Assembly (NCBI RefSeq): GCF_003004785.1
Contig: NZ_PVZS01000019.1
Span: forward strand, 30,435-94,434
Length of the DNA: 64,000 nt
DNA from: Alsobacter soli
Lineage (GTDB): Bacteria; Pseudomonadota; Alphaproteobacteria; Rhizobiales; Beijerinckiaceae
Direction of reading: 5' to 3'
Position 1 is the stretch's first letter. Each line of letters begins with the position of its first letter. The notes beneath the pieces were generated by a model. The model saw nothing but the letters and a program-made list of their open reading frames with translations. It ran no database searches and was not told the origin of the DNA. Shown piece after piece: positions 20,487 to 29,576 of the stretch. Made by a program: the position numbers and the translations under genes.

Positions 20487-22850
20487 TCACGCCGCCGCGC
20501 TGGCCTTGGCCGCCTGGATGGCCTCCCACACGCGCCGGGGCGTGGCCGGCATGTTCATGTGCTTCACGCCGACCTCCGCCAGGGCGTCGTTGATGGCGTT
20601 CATCACCGAGGGCAGGGCGCCGGCGCAGCCGGCCTCGCCGCACCCCTTCGCGCCCAGCGGGTTCGTCTTGGCCGGCGTGGGACGGCTCTCGAACGAGAAG
20701 GCCGGCGTGTCGTCCGCGCGCGGCATGGCGTAGTCCATGAAGGAGCCCGTCACGAGCTGACCGTCGGAATCATACTCCGTGAACTCCATGAGGGCCTGCC
20801 CGATGCCCTGCATGACGCCGCCATGCAGTTGGCCCTCGACCAGCAAGGGGTTCACCACCGTCCCGAAGTCGTTGACCATCACGTAGCTCACCACCTTGGT
20901 GACGCCCGTGTCCGGGTCGATCTCGACCTCGGCGATGTGACAGCCGTTCGGATAGGCCGAGGGCGACAGCCGGTGCACATGGTCCACGTCGAGCGACTTC
21001 GGCGCATCCTCCGGCAACCGCAGGCCGCCCTCGCGCAGCTTGGCCGCCAGCTCCATCACGCCGATGCCCCGGTCCGTGCCCGCGATGATGAAGCGGCCGG
21101 CCGCGAACTCGATGTCCTCGACCCCGGCCTCCAGGGCGTAGGAGGCGATCACCTTGCCCTTTTCGATCACCTTCTCGGCCGCTTCCGAGATCGCCGCGCC
21201 GGACGCCATGATCGACTTGGAGCCGCCCGTGCCGCCGCCGGCGATCAGCTTGTCGCTGTCGCCCTGGATCAGCCGGATCTTGTCGAAGGGCACGCCGAGC
21301 TTGGTGGTGAGCACCTGCGCGAACGGCGTCCAGTGTCCCTGTCCGTAGTCGAGCGTTCCGGTGATGATCGTGACGCCGCCGTCCGCGTCGAAGCGGATGC
21401 CGCCCATCTCGTTCATCGGTGGCGCCGTCACCTCCAGGTAGCAGCCGATGCCGCGGCCGCGCAGGAGACCCTTTTTCCGGCTCTCGCGCTTGCGCTGGGC
21501 GAAGCCCTTCCAGTCGGCAGCCTCCACGGCCCGCTCCAGCAAGGCCGTGAAGTCGCCCGAGTCGTACACCGTGTCAGTGGGCGTCTTGTAGGGCATCTGC
21601 GACGGCTTGATCTGGTTGCGCTTGCGCAGGCTCACCGGGTCGATGCCCATCTCCCGCGCCGCTTCGTCGATCAGCCGCTCCATGAAATAATTGCCCTCGG
21701 GCCGCCCCGCGCCCCGATAGGCGCTGATCGGCACCGTGTTGGTGAACATGCACCGCGTGTCCACCTGGATCAGCGGCGTCGTGTAGGTGCCGATGCCGTT
21801 CTTGTGGATGTTGAGCGTCGACATCAGCGGCGCAACCGGCGACAGGTAGGCGCCCATGTTGCTGTGGCCGCTGATGCGCACGGCCAGGAACTTGCCCTTG
21901 GCGTCCAGCGCGAGCTCCGCCGTGACGTTCTGGTCGCGGCCGTGGTGGTCGGACACGAAGCTCTCGGAGCGCTGGTCCGTCCACTTCACCGGCTTGCCGA
22001 GCGCCTTGGCGGCATGGAGGAGGCCGATGTACTCCGGGAACACGGAGGCCTTCATGCCGAAGGATCCGCCCACATTGCCGGTGATCACGTGCACCTGCTT
22101 GGTGTCGGCCTTCAGCACGCCCGCCAGGCTGTTGCGGAAGCCGAACACGCCCTGGGTGGGGACGTTGAGCACGTAGCGGCCGCCCTCGAAGCGGGCCACG
22201 GCCGAGCGGGGCTCCAGCGGGTTCACCACGACGCGGTTGTTGGCGATCTCGAGACGGGTGACGTGGGCCGCCGCCGCAAAGGCGGCGTCCACCTTCTCCG
22301 TCTCGCCGAAATGGTAGTCGAGCGCGCAGTTGTCGGGCGCCTCGTCGTAGACGGCGGCCGCCCCGGGCTGGTCCGCCTCCTCGGGCGTCGTCACGGCCGG
22401 AAGCGGGTCGATGTCGAGCGCGACGGCCTCGGCCGCGTCCCGCGCCTGGGCGGCGGTCTCCGCCACCACGAAGGCGACGGGGTCGCCCACGAAACGCACC
22501 TTGTCCACCGCCAGCGCAGGCCGGGCCGGCATGATCATCGCGGAGCCGTCACGCTGCTTTTGCGGCATGACGCATTTGAGCGTGTCGTAGCCGGCCGCCA
22601 CGAGATCCGCGCCCGTGTAGGCCGCCACCACGCCGGGCATCTCCAGCGCGGGCGCCACGTCCACCCCGTTGATCACGCCGTGGGCGTAGGGGCTGCGGAC
22701 GAACACGGCGTAGAGCTGGCCGTCGAAGTTGACGTCGTCCGTGTAGCGGCCTTCGCCGCGCACCAGGATGGGATCCTCGTTGCGCGACACCGGCTGGCCG
22801 ATGCCGAATTTCATGAGGGACAGGTCGGTTTGGTCCGTCGGCTTGTTCAT
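20487..22850 (-). CDS. Xanthine dehydrogenase/CoxL-family molybdopterin-binding large subunit, orphan
   Basis: A 787-aa subunit of the molybdenum hydroxylase family, which binds molybdopterin cytosine dinucleotide and oxidises aldehydes, purines or CO. The N-terminal domain starts GIGQPVSRNEDP...GEGRYTDD; the Moco region has GGSFGMKA, and AYRGAGRPEGNYFMERLIDE in place of the AYRCSFR loop of true form I CO dehydrogenase; near the C-terminus GAKGCGEAG holds the catalytic Glu. It is therefore not a form I CoxL, and the substrate is unknown. The FAD and 2Fe-2S subunit genes that normally accompany it are absent on both sides, so it acts with distant partners or differs. Confidence 0.92.
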   Translation of the reverse strand: MNKPTDQTDLSLMKFGIGQPVSRNEDPILVRGEGRYTDDVNFDGQLYAVFVRSPYAHGVINGVDVAPALEMPGVVAAYTGADLVAAGYDTLKCVMPQKQRDGSAMIMPARPALAVDKVRFVGDPVAFVVAETAAQARDAAEAVALDIDPLPAVTTPEEADQPGAAAVYDEAPDNCALDYHFGETEKVDAAFAAAAHVTRLEIANNRVVVNPLEPRSAVARFEGGRYVLNVPTQGVFGFRNSLAGVLKADTKQVHVITGNVGGSFGMKASVFPEYIGLLHAAKALGKPVKWTDQRSESFVSDHHGRDQNVTAELALDAKGKFLAVRISGHSNMGAYLSPVAPLMSTLNIHKNGIGTYTTPLIQVDTRCMFTNTVPISAYRGAGRPEGNYFMERLIDEAAREMGIDPVSLRKRNQIKPSQMPYKTPTDTVYDSGDFTALLERAVEAADWKGFAQRKRESRKKGLLRGRGIGCYLEVTAPPMNEMGGIRFDADGGVTIITGTLDYGQGHWTPFAQVLTTKLGVPFDKIRLIQGDSDKLIAGGGTGGSKSIMASGAAISEAAEKVIEKGKVIASYALEAGVEDIEFAAGRFIIAGTDRGIGVMELAAKLREGGLRLPEDAPKSLDVDHVHRLSPSAYPNGCHIAEVEIDPDTGVTKVVSYVMVNDFGTVVNPLLVEGQLHGGVMQGIGQALMEFTEYDSDGQLVTGSFMDYAMPRADDTPAFSFESRPTPAKTNPLGAKGCGEAGCAGALPSVMNAINDALAEVGVKHMNMPATPRRVWEAIQAAKASAAA

Positions 22851-22959
22851 GACGTGCGCTGGCTCGGAGAAGGGCGGGGATGCCCGGAGTCTAGCGCACG
22901 GCCGCGGAAAGGCGAGAGGGCGGCGGGCAAGGCTCCGCCGCGCTCAGGGCATGGACGGA

Positions 22960-23814
22960 CTACTCGGCCGCCTGGCCGGCCGCTTCCGCCTGCTCCTCGG
23001 CGGCGGTCTCGGCGGCGTCCACGGTCTTGAGCGCGTCAGGCGCCGGCATGGAGATGATGTTGTAGCCGGAATCCACGTAGTGGATCTCGCCGGTCACGCC
23101 CGTCGAGAGGCTCGACAGGAGGTACAGCGCCGAACCGCCGATCTCCTCGATGCTGACCGTCCGCCGCAGCGGCGCGTGCCGCTTCTGGTAGTTGAACATC
23201 AGCCGCGCGTCCGTGATGCCGGCCCCCGCCAGCGTCCGCACCGGCCCGGGCGACAGGGCGTTCACCCGGATGCCCTGCGGCCCGAAGTCGTTCGCCAGGT
23301 AGCGCACGCTGGCCTCCAGGGCCGCCTTGGCCACGCCCATGACGTTGTAGTTGGGCATGACCCGCGTGGAGCCGCCATAGGTCAGGGTCACGAGGGACCC
23401 CCCGTTCGGCATCAGCTCGACCGCGCGCTTCGCCACCTCGGTGAACGAGAAGCAGGAGATCACCATGGTCCGGGAGAAGTTCTCCCGGGTGGTGTCCGCG
23501 TAGCGGCCCTTCAGCTCGTACTTGTCGGAAAACCCGATGGCATGGACCACGAAGTCCAGCGTGCCCCAGGCCTCCTTCAGCGCCGCGAAGGTCGCGTCCA
23601 CCGTGGCGACGTCCTCGACGTCGCAGGGAAGGACCAGCGAGCTGCCCAGGCTGTTGGCCAGCGGCTCCACGCGCTTGCGCAGCGCGTCGCCCTGGTAGGT
23701 GAAGGCCAGCTCCGCCCCGTGCTCGGCCAGCGTCTTGGCGATGCCCCACGCGATGGAGTGGTTGTTCGCGACCCCCATGATGAGGCCGCGCTTGCCGGAC
23801 ATGATCGACGACAT
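22960..23814 (-). CDS. fabI: Enoyl-ACP reductase (NADH), FabI type
   Basis: Last reductive step of each fatty acid elongation cycle. The 284-aa SDR-fold protein has a cofactor loop GVANNHSIAWGIA (about 14-26), the VVHAIGF stretch, and the FabI active-site spacing YNVMGVAKAALE (Tyr then Lys seven residues on), followed by SPGPVRTLA. The C-terminus has a 30-residue Ala/Glu-rich tail not needed for the fold. AAGGA precedes the ATG at 23814. It is last in the fabA-fabB-fabI run, 28 bp after fabB, and so probably in one transcript. Confidence 0.96.
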   Translation of the reverse strand: MSSIMSGKRGLIMGVANNHSIAWGIAKTLAEHGAELAFTYQGDALRKRVEPLANSLGSSLVLPCDVEDVATVDATFAALKEAWGTLDFVVHAIGFSDKYELKGRYADTTRENFSRTMVISCFSFTEVAKRAVELMPNGGSLVTLTYGGSTRVMPNYNVMGVAKAALEASVRYLANDFGPQGIRVNALSPGPVRTLAGAGITDARLMFNYQKRHAPLRRTVSIEEIGGSALYLLSSLSTGVTGEIHYVDSGYNIISMPAPDALKTVDAAETAAEEQAEAAGQAAE

Positions 23815-23842
23815 GCCGAGATCCTTTTCTGGATGAGCCGCG

Positions 23843-25066
23843 TCAGGCGTCCGGGTGCTTCATCACGATGGTGGCGTTGGTGCCGCCGAACCCGAAGGAG
23901 TTCGACAGGACCGTGCCGATCTTCGCGTTGTCGATCCGCTTGCGGACGATATTCATGTCCGCGAACTCGGGATCGAGCTCCTCGATGTTGGCGCTCTCGC
24001 AGATGAAGCCGTTGTTCATCATCAGCAGGGAGTAGATCGCCTCCTGCACGCCCGTGGCGCCGAGCGAGTGCCCGGTCAGCGACTTGGTCGCCGAGATCGG
24101 CGGGCACTTCTCGCCCGAGCCGAACACCTGCCGGATCGCCTCGATCTCCTTCTGGTCGCCCACGGGCGTCGAGGTGGCGTGCGGGTTGATGTAGTCGATG
24201 GGCGTCTTCACGGTGGCGAGCGCCTGCCTCATGCAGCGGATCGCGCCTTCGCCGGAGGGGGCCACCATGTCGTAGCCGTCCGAGGTCGCGCCGTAGCCTG
24301 CGATCTCGGCGTAGATCTTGGCCCCGCGCGCCTTGGCGCGCTCGTACTCCTCCAGCACCAGCACGCCGGCGCCGCCCGCGATCACGAAGCCGTCGCGGTT
24401 CTTGTCATAGGCGCGCGAGGCGACCGCCGGGCGGTCGTTGTACTTGGTCGACATCGCCCCCATGGCGTCGAACAGCACGGACAGCGTCCAGTCGAGCTCT
24501 TCGCAGCCGCCGGCGAACATGACGTCCTGCTTGCCGTACTGGATCATCTCGTAGGCGTTGCCGATGCAGTGGTTCGACGTCGCGCAGGCGGACGAGATGG
24601 AATAGTTCACGCCCTTGATCTTGAACCAGGTGGCGAGCGTCGCCGAGGCCGTCGACGACATGGCCTTAGGCACCGCGAACGGGCCGATGCGCTTAGGGCC
24701 CTTGTCGCGGGCGATGTCCGCCGCTTCCACGATGGTGCGCGCGGACGGGCCGCCCGACCCCATGATGATGCCGGTGCGCTCGTTGGAGATGTCGCTCTCC
24801 TCGAGGCCCGCGTCGCGGATCGCCTGGTCCATGGCGACGTGGTTCCAGGCCGTGCCGGTGGCGTGGAAACGCATCGCGCGGCGATCGACCAGCTCGGCCG
24901 GGTCCAGCGACGGCTGCCCGTGCACCTGGCAGCGGAACCCGAGCTCCGCGTACTTCTCGGCCCGGATGACGCCCGACTTCGCCTCGCGCAGCGACGCGAG
25001 CACTTCCTGGGTGTTGTTTCCGATCGATGAGACGATGCCCATGCCGGTCACGACGACGCGCTTCAT
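23843..25066 (-). CDS. fabB: Beta-ketoacyl-ACP synthase I
   Basis: Condensing enzyme for elongation, needed with FabA for unsaturated fatty acids. The 407-aa thiolase-fold protein has the active-site Cys in [18 protein letters not shown], the first His in [14 protein letters not shown] and the second in [12 protein letters not shown], with Lys just before it. The chosen ATG at 25066 (MKRVVVTG) has AAGGAG eight bases upstream; an upstream ATG six codons earlier is less likely. It lies between fabA and fabI, the common order in this group. Confidence 0.97.
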   Translation of the reverse strand: MKRVVVTGMGIVSSIGNNTQEVLASLREAKSGVIRAEKYAELGFRCQVHGQPSLDPAELVDRRAMRFHATGTAWNHVAMDQAIRDAGLEESDISNERTGIIMGSGGPSARTIVEAADIARDKGPKRIGPFAVPKAMSSTASATLATWFKIKGVNYSISSACATSNHCIGNAYEMIQYGKQDVMFAGGCEELDWTLSVLFDAMGAMSTKYNDRPAVASRAYDKNRDGFVIAGGAGVLVLEEYERAKARGAKIYAEIAGYGATSDGYDMVAPSGEGAIRCMRQALATVKTPIDYINPHATSTPVGDQKEIEAIRQVFGSGEKCPPISATKSLTGHSLGATGVQEAIYSLLMMNNGFICESANIEELDPEFADMNIVRKRIDNAKIGTVLSNSFGFGGTNATIVMKHPDA

Positions 25067-25148
25067 GGTGTCGGCTCCTTCCATGTGGATGGCCCGGGGC
25101 TCTCGAGCCTCCGGGCGAATGCAGTTCGTAAGCTCAATGAACGCAGGA

Positions 25149-25688
25149 TCAGGCGTCCGCGGCCTTGAAGAGGCCGACCCGCAGGTCCTTGGCCTCGTAG
25201 ATACGGCGGCCGTCCGCCTCCAGCCAGCCGTCGGCCACGCCGAGGACGAGCTTGGAGCGGAACACGCGCTTCAGGTCCACGCCGTAGACCACCTTCTTGA
25301 CGCTCGGAAGCACCTGGTCGGCGAACTTCACCTCGCCCACGCCCAGCGCCCGCCCGCGGCCTTCCGCGCCGGTCCAGCCGAGGAAAAAGCCGCACAGCTG
25401 CCAGAGCGCGTCCAGGCCCAGGCAGCCCGGCATCACCGGGTCGCCCTTGAAGTGGCACGGGAAGAACCAGAGGTCGGGACGAATCTCGAGTTCCGCGCGG
25501 ACGAAGCCCTTGCCGTTCGGGCCGCCCGTCTCGCTGATTTCCGAGATGCGGTCGAACATCAGCATCGGGGGAAGCGGCAGCTGGGCGTTGCCAGGTCCGA
25601 ACATCTCGCCGCGTCCGCAGGCGAGAAGGTCCTCGTATTCGTAGCTCGACCGCTGCTGCATGTCCCCGAAGGGCTCCGTTCCCGTCAT
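25149..25688 (-). CDS. fabA: 3-hydroxydecanoyl-ACP dehydratase/isomerase
   Basis: Dehydrates 3-hydroxydecanoyl-ACP and isomerises trans-2 to cis-3-decenoyl-ACP, the branch point to unsaturated fatty acids. The hot-dog-fold protein is 179 aa from ATG 25688, or 170 aa from ATG 25661, which is closer to the family length and start ([17 protein letters not shown]). The catalytic His lies in [23 protein letters not shown], with the partner Asp in the same helix. It is divergent from irr, with about 200 bp between them. Confidence 0.97.
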   Translation of the reverse strand: MTGTEPFGDMQQRSSYEYEDLLACGRGEMFGPGNAQLPLPPMLMFDRISEISETGGPNGKGFVRAELEIRPDLWFFPCHFKGDPVMPGCLGLDALWQLCGFFLGWTGAEGRGRALGVGEVKFADQVLPSVKKVVYGVDLKRVFRSKLVLGVADGWLEADGRRIYEAKDLRVGLFKAADA

Positions 25689-25848
25689 GAAAAAGGAGGG
25701 CGGCGCCCTGCGGCGCGCCCGTTTGCGGGAGCGTTGGTATCACAGAGGCCTGAACATCGAAAGCCGGAACCGCCTTTCCGGTTCACCCCGTCCGATGTCT
25801 TTCGACTAGGCATTTCCCACGGGTTGCAGCGCTCCCCTGGCGTTCCTA

Positions 25849-25863
25849 TGATAATGATACGCA
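25849..25863. promoter_or_regulatory. Fur-box-like site upstream of irr
   Basis: TGATAAT-G-ATACGCA: a perfect left half and a 4-of-7 right half of the 7-1-7 Fur box, in an AT-rich patch 22 bp before the irr start. Rhizobial irr genes are known targets of Fur/Mur-type regulators, so the place fits. It also lies in the shared fabA-irr promoter region. Confidence 0.45.
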
Positions 25864-25884
25864 ACAGCAGACAGCTCTCACCTG

Positions 25885-26415
25885 ATGACGGAACTGAACC
25901 GATCCGCCTCCCGCCCGGGCGTCACCACCATCGTGCAGCCGCGCGCCCCGCAGGCCGGGGCGCTCTCTGGCGTCGCGCCGGGCTGGCCGAACCAGAGCGG
26001 ATGCCTGTTCCATGACCTGCGCGGCAAGCTGCGCCAGGCGGGGCTGCGCCCGACCCGGCAGCGGGTCGGCCTCGGGTGGCTGCTGTTTTCGAAGGGCGAC
26101 CGCCATCTCACGGCCGAGCAACTGTACGAGGAGGCCACCAAGGCCCGCGTGCCGGTCTCGCTGGCGACGATCTACAACACCCTTCACCAGTTCACGGAAG
26201 CGGGCCTGCTGCGCGAGGTCGCGGTCGAGGGCGCCAAGACCTACTTCGACACGAACGTCAGCAACCACCATCACTTTTTCGTGGAAGGCGAGAACACCCT
26301 CCACGACATCGAAGGCGACCAGGTCAAGGTCGCCTCCCTGCCCGAGCCTCCGGAAGGCATGGAGATCGCCCGCGTGGACGTGATCGTGCGCCTGCGCAAG
26401 AAGAAGGCCCGCTGA
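25885..26415 (+). CDS. irr: Iron response regulator Irr (Fur family)
   Basis: Haem-responsive repressor of the Fur superfamily that controls haem synthesis and iron uptake in rhizobia. The 176-aa protein has an N-terminal extension with GCLFHDL (Cys40, His43) in the place of the haem regulatory motif, a winged helix (LRPTRQRVGLGWLLF ... SLATIYNTLHQFTEAGLL) and the Irr-specific histidine cluster NHHHFF (His128-130), and lacks the C-terminal Cys pairs of zinc-binding Fur. Longer than Fur because of the N-terminal arm. It is divergent from fabA, an arrangement common in the order, and is followed by a terminator. Confidence 0.95.
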   Translation: MTELNRSASRPGVTTIVQPRAPQAGALSGVAPGWPNQSGCLFHDLRGKLRQAGLRPTRQRVGLGWLLFSKGDRHLTAEQLYEEATKARVPVSLATIYNTLHQFTEAGLLREVAVEGAKTYFDTNVSNHHHFFVEGENTLHDIEGDQVKVASLPEPPEGMEIARVDVIVRLRKKKAR

Positions 26416-26440
26416 TCGGGCTCCAAGATGCTGTCTTGAT

Positions 26441-26465
26441 CGGCCGGGCCATTCCCGGCCGTTTT
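26441..26465 (+). terminator. Rho-independent terminator after irr
   Basis: 8-bp stem CGGCCGGG / CCCGGCCG with loop CCATT, followed by TTTT, 26 bp after the irr stop and 18 bp before the convergent SH3b gene stop. Confidence 0.85.
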
Positions 26466-26482
26466 GCTGTTCGCCTAGGCGC

Positions 26483-27016
26483 TCACTCCACCTTCTCGCT
26501 GGGGTAGACTCCCCAGAGCTTGTCCTGCGGCAGCCAGCCGTCGAAGCCCTGGCCGATCAGCCGGCACCAGCGCCCGTCACAGCTCTTCAGGTTCGCGAGC
26601 ACGCCGGGCTGCAGCTGTGCGACCACGGCCGACTTGGCGTCCGGCTTGTCGTAGAGGGGCAGGGGTCCCTGCTTCCACCAGGGCGCCACCAGGCCCGTGC
26701 GACGCCCGGAGAGGAGGCTGTGCAGCACCCACCCTTCGGCGCCCTCGGAATCGCGGATACGCCGCCATGTCTCCGATTCGGCCGTGATCTCGACGGGCAG
26801 CCCGGCCCGCTGGAACACCCAGCTGGTTCGATGGTCCTTGGAGGGGCCCTCGCGCAGGTTCACCCGGTCGGACTTGAGGCTGACGAAGCGTGGCACGGGC
26901 AGGCCCGAAGCGCTTCCGAGGATGGTGCCGTCGGCGGCCTTCGCGCCCAGCGTGAGCAGGCAGGAGAAGGCCAGGACGAGGCCCCGGAGGGAGACGAAGG
27001 GAGAAGACGCGCGCAT
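26483..27016 (-). CDS. Secreted SH3b-domain protein
   Basis: A 177-aa protein with a signal peptide (hydrophobic core GLVLAFSCLLTLGAKA, cleavage near residue 28) and two tandem bacterial SH3 domains: VNLREGPSKDHRTSWVF from about residue 52 and PLPLYDKPDAKSAVVAQLQPG from about 118, each followed by a Gly-Trp-Leu/Val beta-strand (GWVLHS, GWLPQDKLWG). Such proteins bind cell-wall material, but no enzyme domain is present. It is divergent from the hydroxyacid dehydrogenase gene, a conserved neighbour in related genomes by general knowledge. Confidence 0.87.
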   Translation of the reverse strand: MRASSPFVSLRGLVLAFSCLLTLGAKAADGTILGSASGLPVPRFVSLKSDRVNLREGPSKDHRTSWVFQRAGLPVEITAESETWRRIRDSEGAEGWVLHSLLSGRRTGLVAPWWKQGPLPLYDKPDAKSAVVAQLQPGVLANLKSCDGRWCRLIGQGFDGWLPQDKLWGVYPSEKVE

Positions 27017-27207
27017 GTGTTAAGCCGCTCGGTCTCAATCTTTTGTCCCGGCTGGCGGGAATTGTCTTTCCCTAAGCGTCTCGCTAGACAGAGAGGAGGC
27101 CTCGGCGGCGCATCGGGGTGGTTCGGTTGTCCCCCCGGCGTCGTTAACGGATGATGAAGATGCCCGCTCTGGTTGGTGCGGGCCGTGCGGGTGGGGGTAA
27201 CGTCGGT

Positions 27208-28203
27208 ATGAGCAAGAAGAAGCCGCTCGTCGTCGTGACGCGAAAGCTTCCCGACGTCGTCGAAACGCGGATGCGCGAACTCTTCGACGCTCGCCTGAAC
27301 GTCAACGACGCCCCGATGTCGCCCGGCGAACTTGTCGAGGCGGTGAAGACCGCGGACGTCCTCGTCCCCACCATCACGGACAAGATCGACTCGTCCCTGC
27401 TGGCCCAGGCCGGCGAGAACCTCCGGCTCATCGCCAACTTCGGAAACGGCGTCGACAACATCGACGTCCAGACGGCGCTGTCGCGCGGCATCACGGTCAC
27501 CAATACGCCCGGCGTCCTCACCGAGGACACCGCCGACATGTGCATGGCGCTGATCCTCGCGGTCGCCCGGCGGGTGGCCGAGGGCGCGCGTGTGATCCCG
27601 GAGGAGACCTGGAACGGCTGGTCGCCGACCTGGATGCTGGGTCACCGCATCACGGGCAAGCGCCTGGGCATCGTCGGCATGGGCCGCATCGGCCAGGCGC
27701 TGGCGCGCCGCGCCAAGGCGTTCGGCCTGCAGGTGCACTACCACAACCGCCGCCGCGTCTCGCCCGCCATCGAGGAGGCGCTCGAGGCCACCTACTGGGA
27801 CTCGCTCGACCAGATGCTGGCCCGCATGGACGTGGTCTCGGTCAACTGCCCCCACACGCCCGCGACCTACCACCTGCTCTCGGCGCGCCGCCTGAAGCTG
27901 ATGAAGCCCGACTCCATCCTGGTGAACACGGCCCGCGGCGAGATCATCGACGAGAACGCGCTGACCCGGATGCTGGAGGCCAACGAGATCGCCGGCGCGG
28001 GCCTCGACGTGTTCGAGCACGAGCCCGCCATTTCGCCCCGCATGCTCAAGCTGGCCCGCCAGCACCGCATCGTGGTGCTGCCCCACATGGGCTCGGCCAC
28101 CATCGAGGGCCGCATCGACATGGGCGAGAAGGTCATCGTCAACATCAAGACCTTCATGGACGGCCACCGCCCGCCGGACCGCGTCCTGCCCTCGATGCTC
28201 TGA
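27208..28203 (+). CDS. D-2-hydroxyacid dehydrogenase, glyoxylate/hydroxypyruvate reductase type
   Basis: A 331-aa NAD(P)-dependent enzyme that reduces glyoxylate or hydroxypyruvate. Substrate domain at the N-terminus with ANFGNGVDNIDV; nucleotide fold with GIVGMGRIGQALARRAKAFG (about 156-175) followed by NRRR, where Arg residues after the second beta strand favour NADPH; catalytic Arg in NTARGEIID, Glu in HEPAI and His in LPHMGSAT. The ATG at 27208 gives family length; an ATG at 27151 would add 19 Gly/Ala-rich residues. Confidence 0.9.
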   Translation: MSKKKPLVVVTRKLPDVVETRMRELFDARLNVNDAPMSPGELVEAVKTADVLVPTITDKIDSSLLAQAGENLRLIANFGNGVDNIDVQTALSRGITVTNTPGVLTEDTADMCMALILAVARRVAEGARVIPEETWNGWSPTWMLGHRITGKRLGIVGMGRIGQALARRAKAFGLQVHYHNRRRVSPAIEEALEATYWDSLDQMLARMDVVSVNCPHTPATYHLLSARRLKLMKPDSILVNTARGEIIDENALTRMLEANEIAGAGLDVFEHEPAISPRMLKLARQHRIVVLPHMGSATIEGRIDMGEKVIVNIKTFMDGHRPPDRVLPSML

Positions 28204-28308
28204 AGACGCCGCAAGCGTCATTTGGAGCGACGTCCCGGCCGTCCACGCTTGCGTCGCCTCGCCAATGCCCGGGACATACCTGCGGACGACGCGACGAGGT
28301 GATTTCGC

Positions 28309-29475
28309 TCAGACGGCCAGCCCCTCGAGCCGGCCCGGCAGTTGCGCGATGGCCTCGCGGTCAGCGTTCGCGAACGCGACCCGAAGATGCCCGTCCTGGC
28401 CCGCCCCGAAGAATCCGCCCGGCAAGGCGAGCACGCCACGCTCCTGCGCCAGCTTGCGCGCCACCGCGGGGGCGGCGACGCCCGCGAACGGGTGCGCCAC
28501 ATAGGCGAAATAGGCCCCGATCGAGTCCACCCGCCACCCCGGCAATCTCTGGAACGCCGCCCGGAACGCGTCGGCGCGGGCAGTGATCTCCAGCCGGTTC
28601 GCTTCCCGCCACTCAGCCAAGGCCGGGATGGCCCAGGCGAGCGCCGTCTGCCCCGCCCGGGCAGGGCAGATCTGGATGCAGTCCAGCACCTTGCCGATCT
28701 CGGCGATCACGCCTTCGGCGGCCGTCACCGCGCCCAGCCGGTGCCCCGGGATGCAGTAGGACTTTGAGAAGCTGTAGAGCCCGATCACGGTGTCGCGCCA
28801 TTGCGGGTCGGCGAACAACCCGTGCGGGCGGCCGGGCGTCTGGAGGAAGTCCCGGTAGGTCTCGTCCACGACGAGCCAGATGCCCCGCCGGCGGCACAGC
28901 GCCGCGAAGCGCTCAAGCGTCTCCGGCGGATACACCGCCCCGGTGGGGTTGTTGGGCGTGATCAGCAGGATGGCTTTGACGCGACCGTCGATGAGGGCTT
29001 CGGCCGCCTCGGGGTCCGGAACGAACCCCGCTTCCGCCGCGCAGGGCAGGGGCCGGGCCTCGACGCCCAGCATCCGGCACGTCATCTCGTGGTTGAAGTA
29101 CCACGGCGAGGGCAGCAGCACGGCGTCGCCGGCCTTGGCCAGCGCCATGAGGGCGATCACGAAGGCCTGGTTGCAACCCGCCGTGATGGCGGTCTCCGTC
29201 GGGCGGATCGCCGCGCCGTACAGCTCGGATTGGTGGGCCGCGTAGGCCTCGCGCAGCTCCATGTCACCGAAGATCGAGCCGTAGCCGGCCGACCGCACAT
29301 CCCCCGCCGTAGCGGCCAGGCGGGCCAGCATCTCGGGGTGAGGCGGGTAGCCCGGAACAGCCTGCGAAAGGTCGATCAACGGGCCGCGGGCGCCCTCATA
29401 CGCCCGGGCCCATGCCTGGGCCTCAGGAATGGGAGGCGTTCCGGTGTCGACCAGATTCGGATTGAGGGCAGGCAT
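28309..29475 (-). CDS. PLP-dependent class I/II aminotransferase
   Basis: A 388-aa fold type I aminotransferase. Visible: GYGSIFGDMELREAY near the N-terminus, the ITPNNPTGAVYPPETL motif, VVDETYRDF, and the PLP lysine in SFSKSYCIPGHRLGA. The C-terminal Arg that binds the carboxylate lies in HLRVAFAN. The substrate cannot be assigned; annotation as an aspartate/aromatic-type enzyme would be a guess. ATG at 29475 is favoured over one 13 codons upstream in an Arg-rich stretch. It is divergent from the agmatinase-like gene, with 101 bp between them. Confidence 0.9.
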   Translation of the reverse strand: MPALNPNLVDTGTPPIPEAQAWARAYEGARGPLIDLSQAVPGYPPHPEMLARLAATAGDVRSAGYGSIFGDMELREAYAAHQSELYGAAIRPTETAITAGCNQAFVIALMALAKAGDAVLLPSPWYFNHEMTCRMLGVEARPLPCAAEAGFVPDPEAAEALIDGRVKAILLITPNNPTGAVYPPETLERFAALCRRRGIWLVVDETYRDFLQTPGRPHGLFADPQWRDTVIGLYSFSKSYCIPGHRLGAVTAAEGVIAEIGKVLDCIQICPARAGQTALAWAIPALAEWREANRLEITARADAFRAAFQRLPGWRVDSIGAYFAYVAHPFAGVAAPAVARKLAQERGVLALPGGFFGAGQDGHLRVAFANADREAIAQLPGRLEGLAV

Positions 29476-29576
29476 GAGTCGGTCCTGAGCGCGGCCTTGC
29501 GCCCGCGCCCCCATTCCTACAGGCTTCGCCGCGACGGTCCAGCATATCGCGCCGGTTCCGCGCGAAGCGGCAGGAG

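Noticed and set aside
28204..28230. GACGC-CGCAA-GCGTC hairpin after the hydroxyacid dehydrogenase as a terminator
   Set aside because: Only a 5-bp stem and no T-run follows directly.
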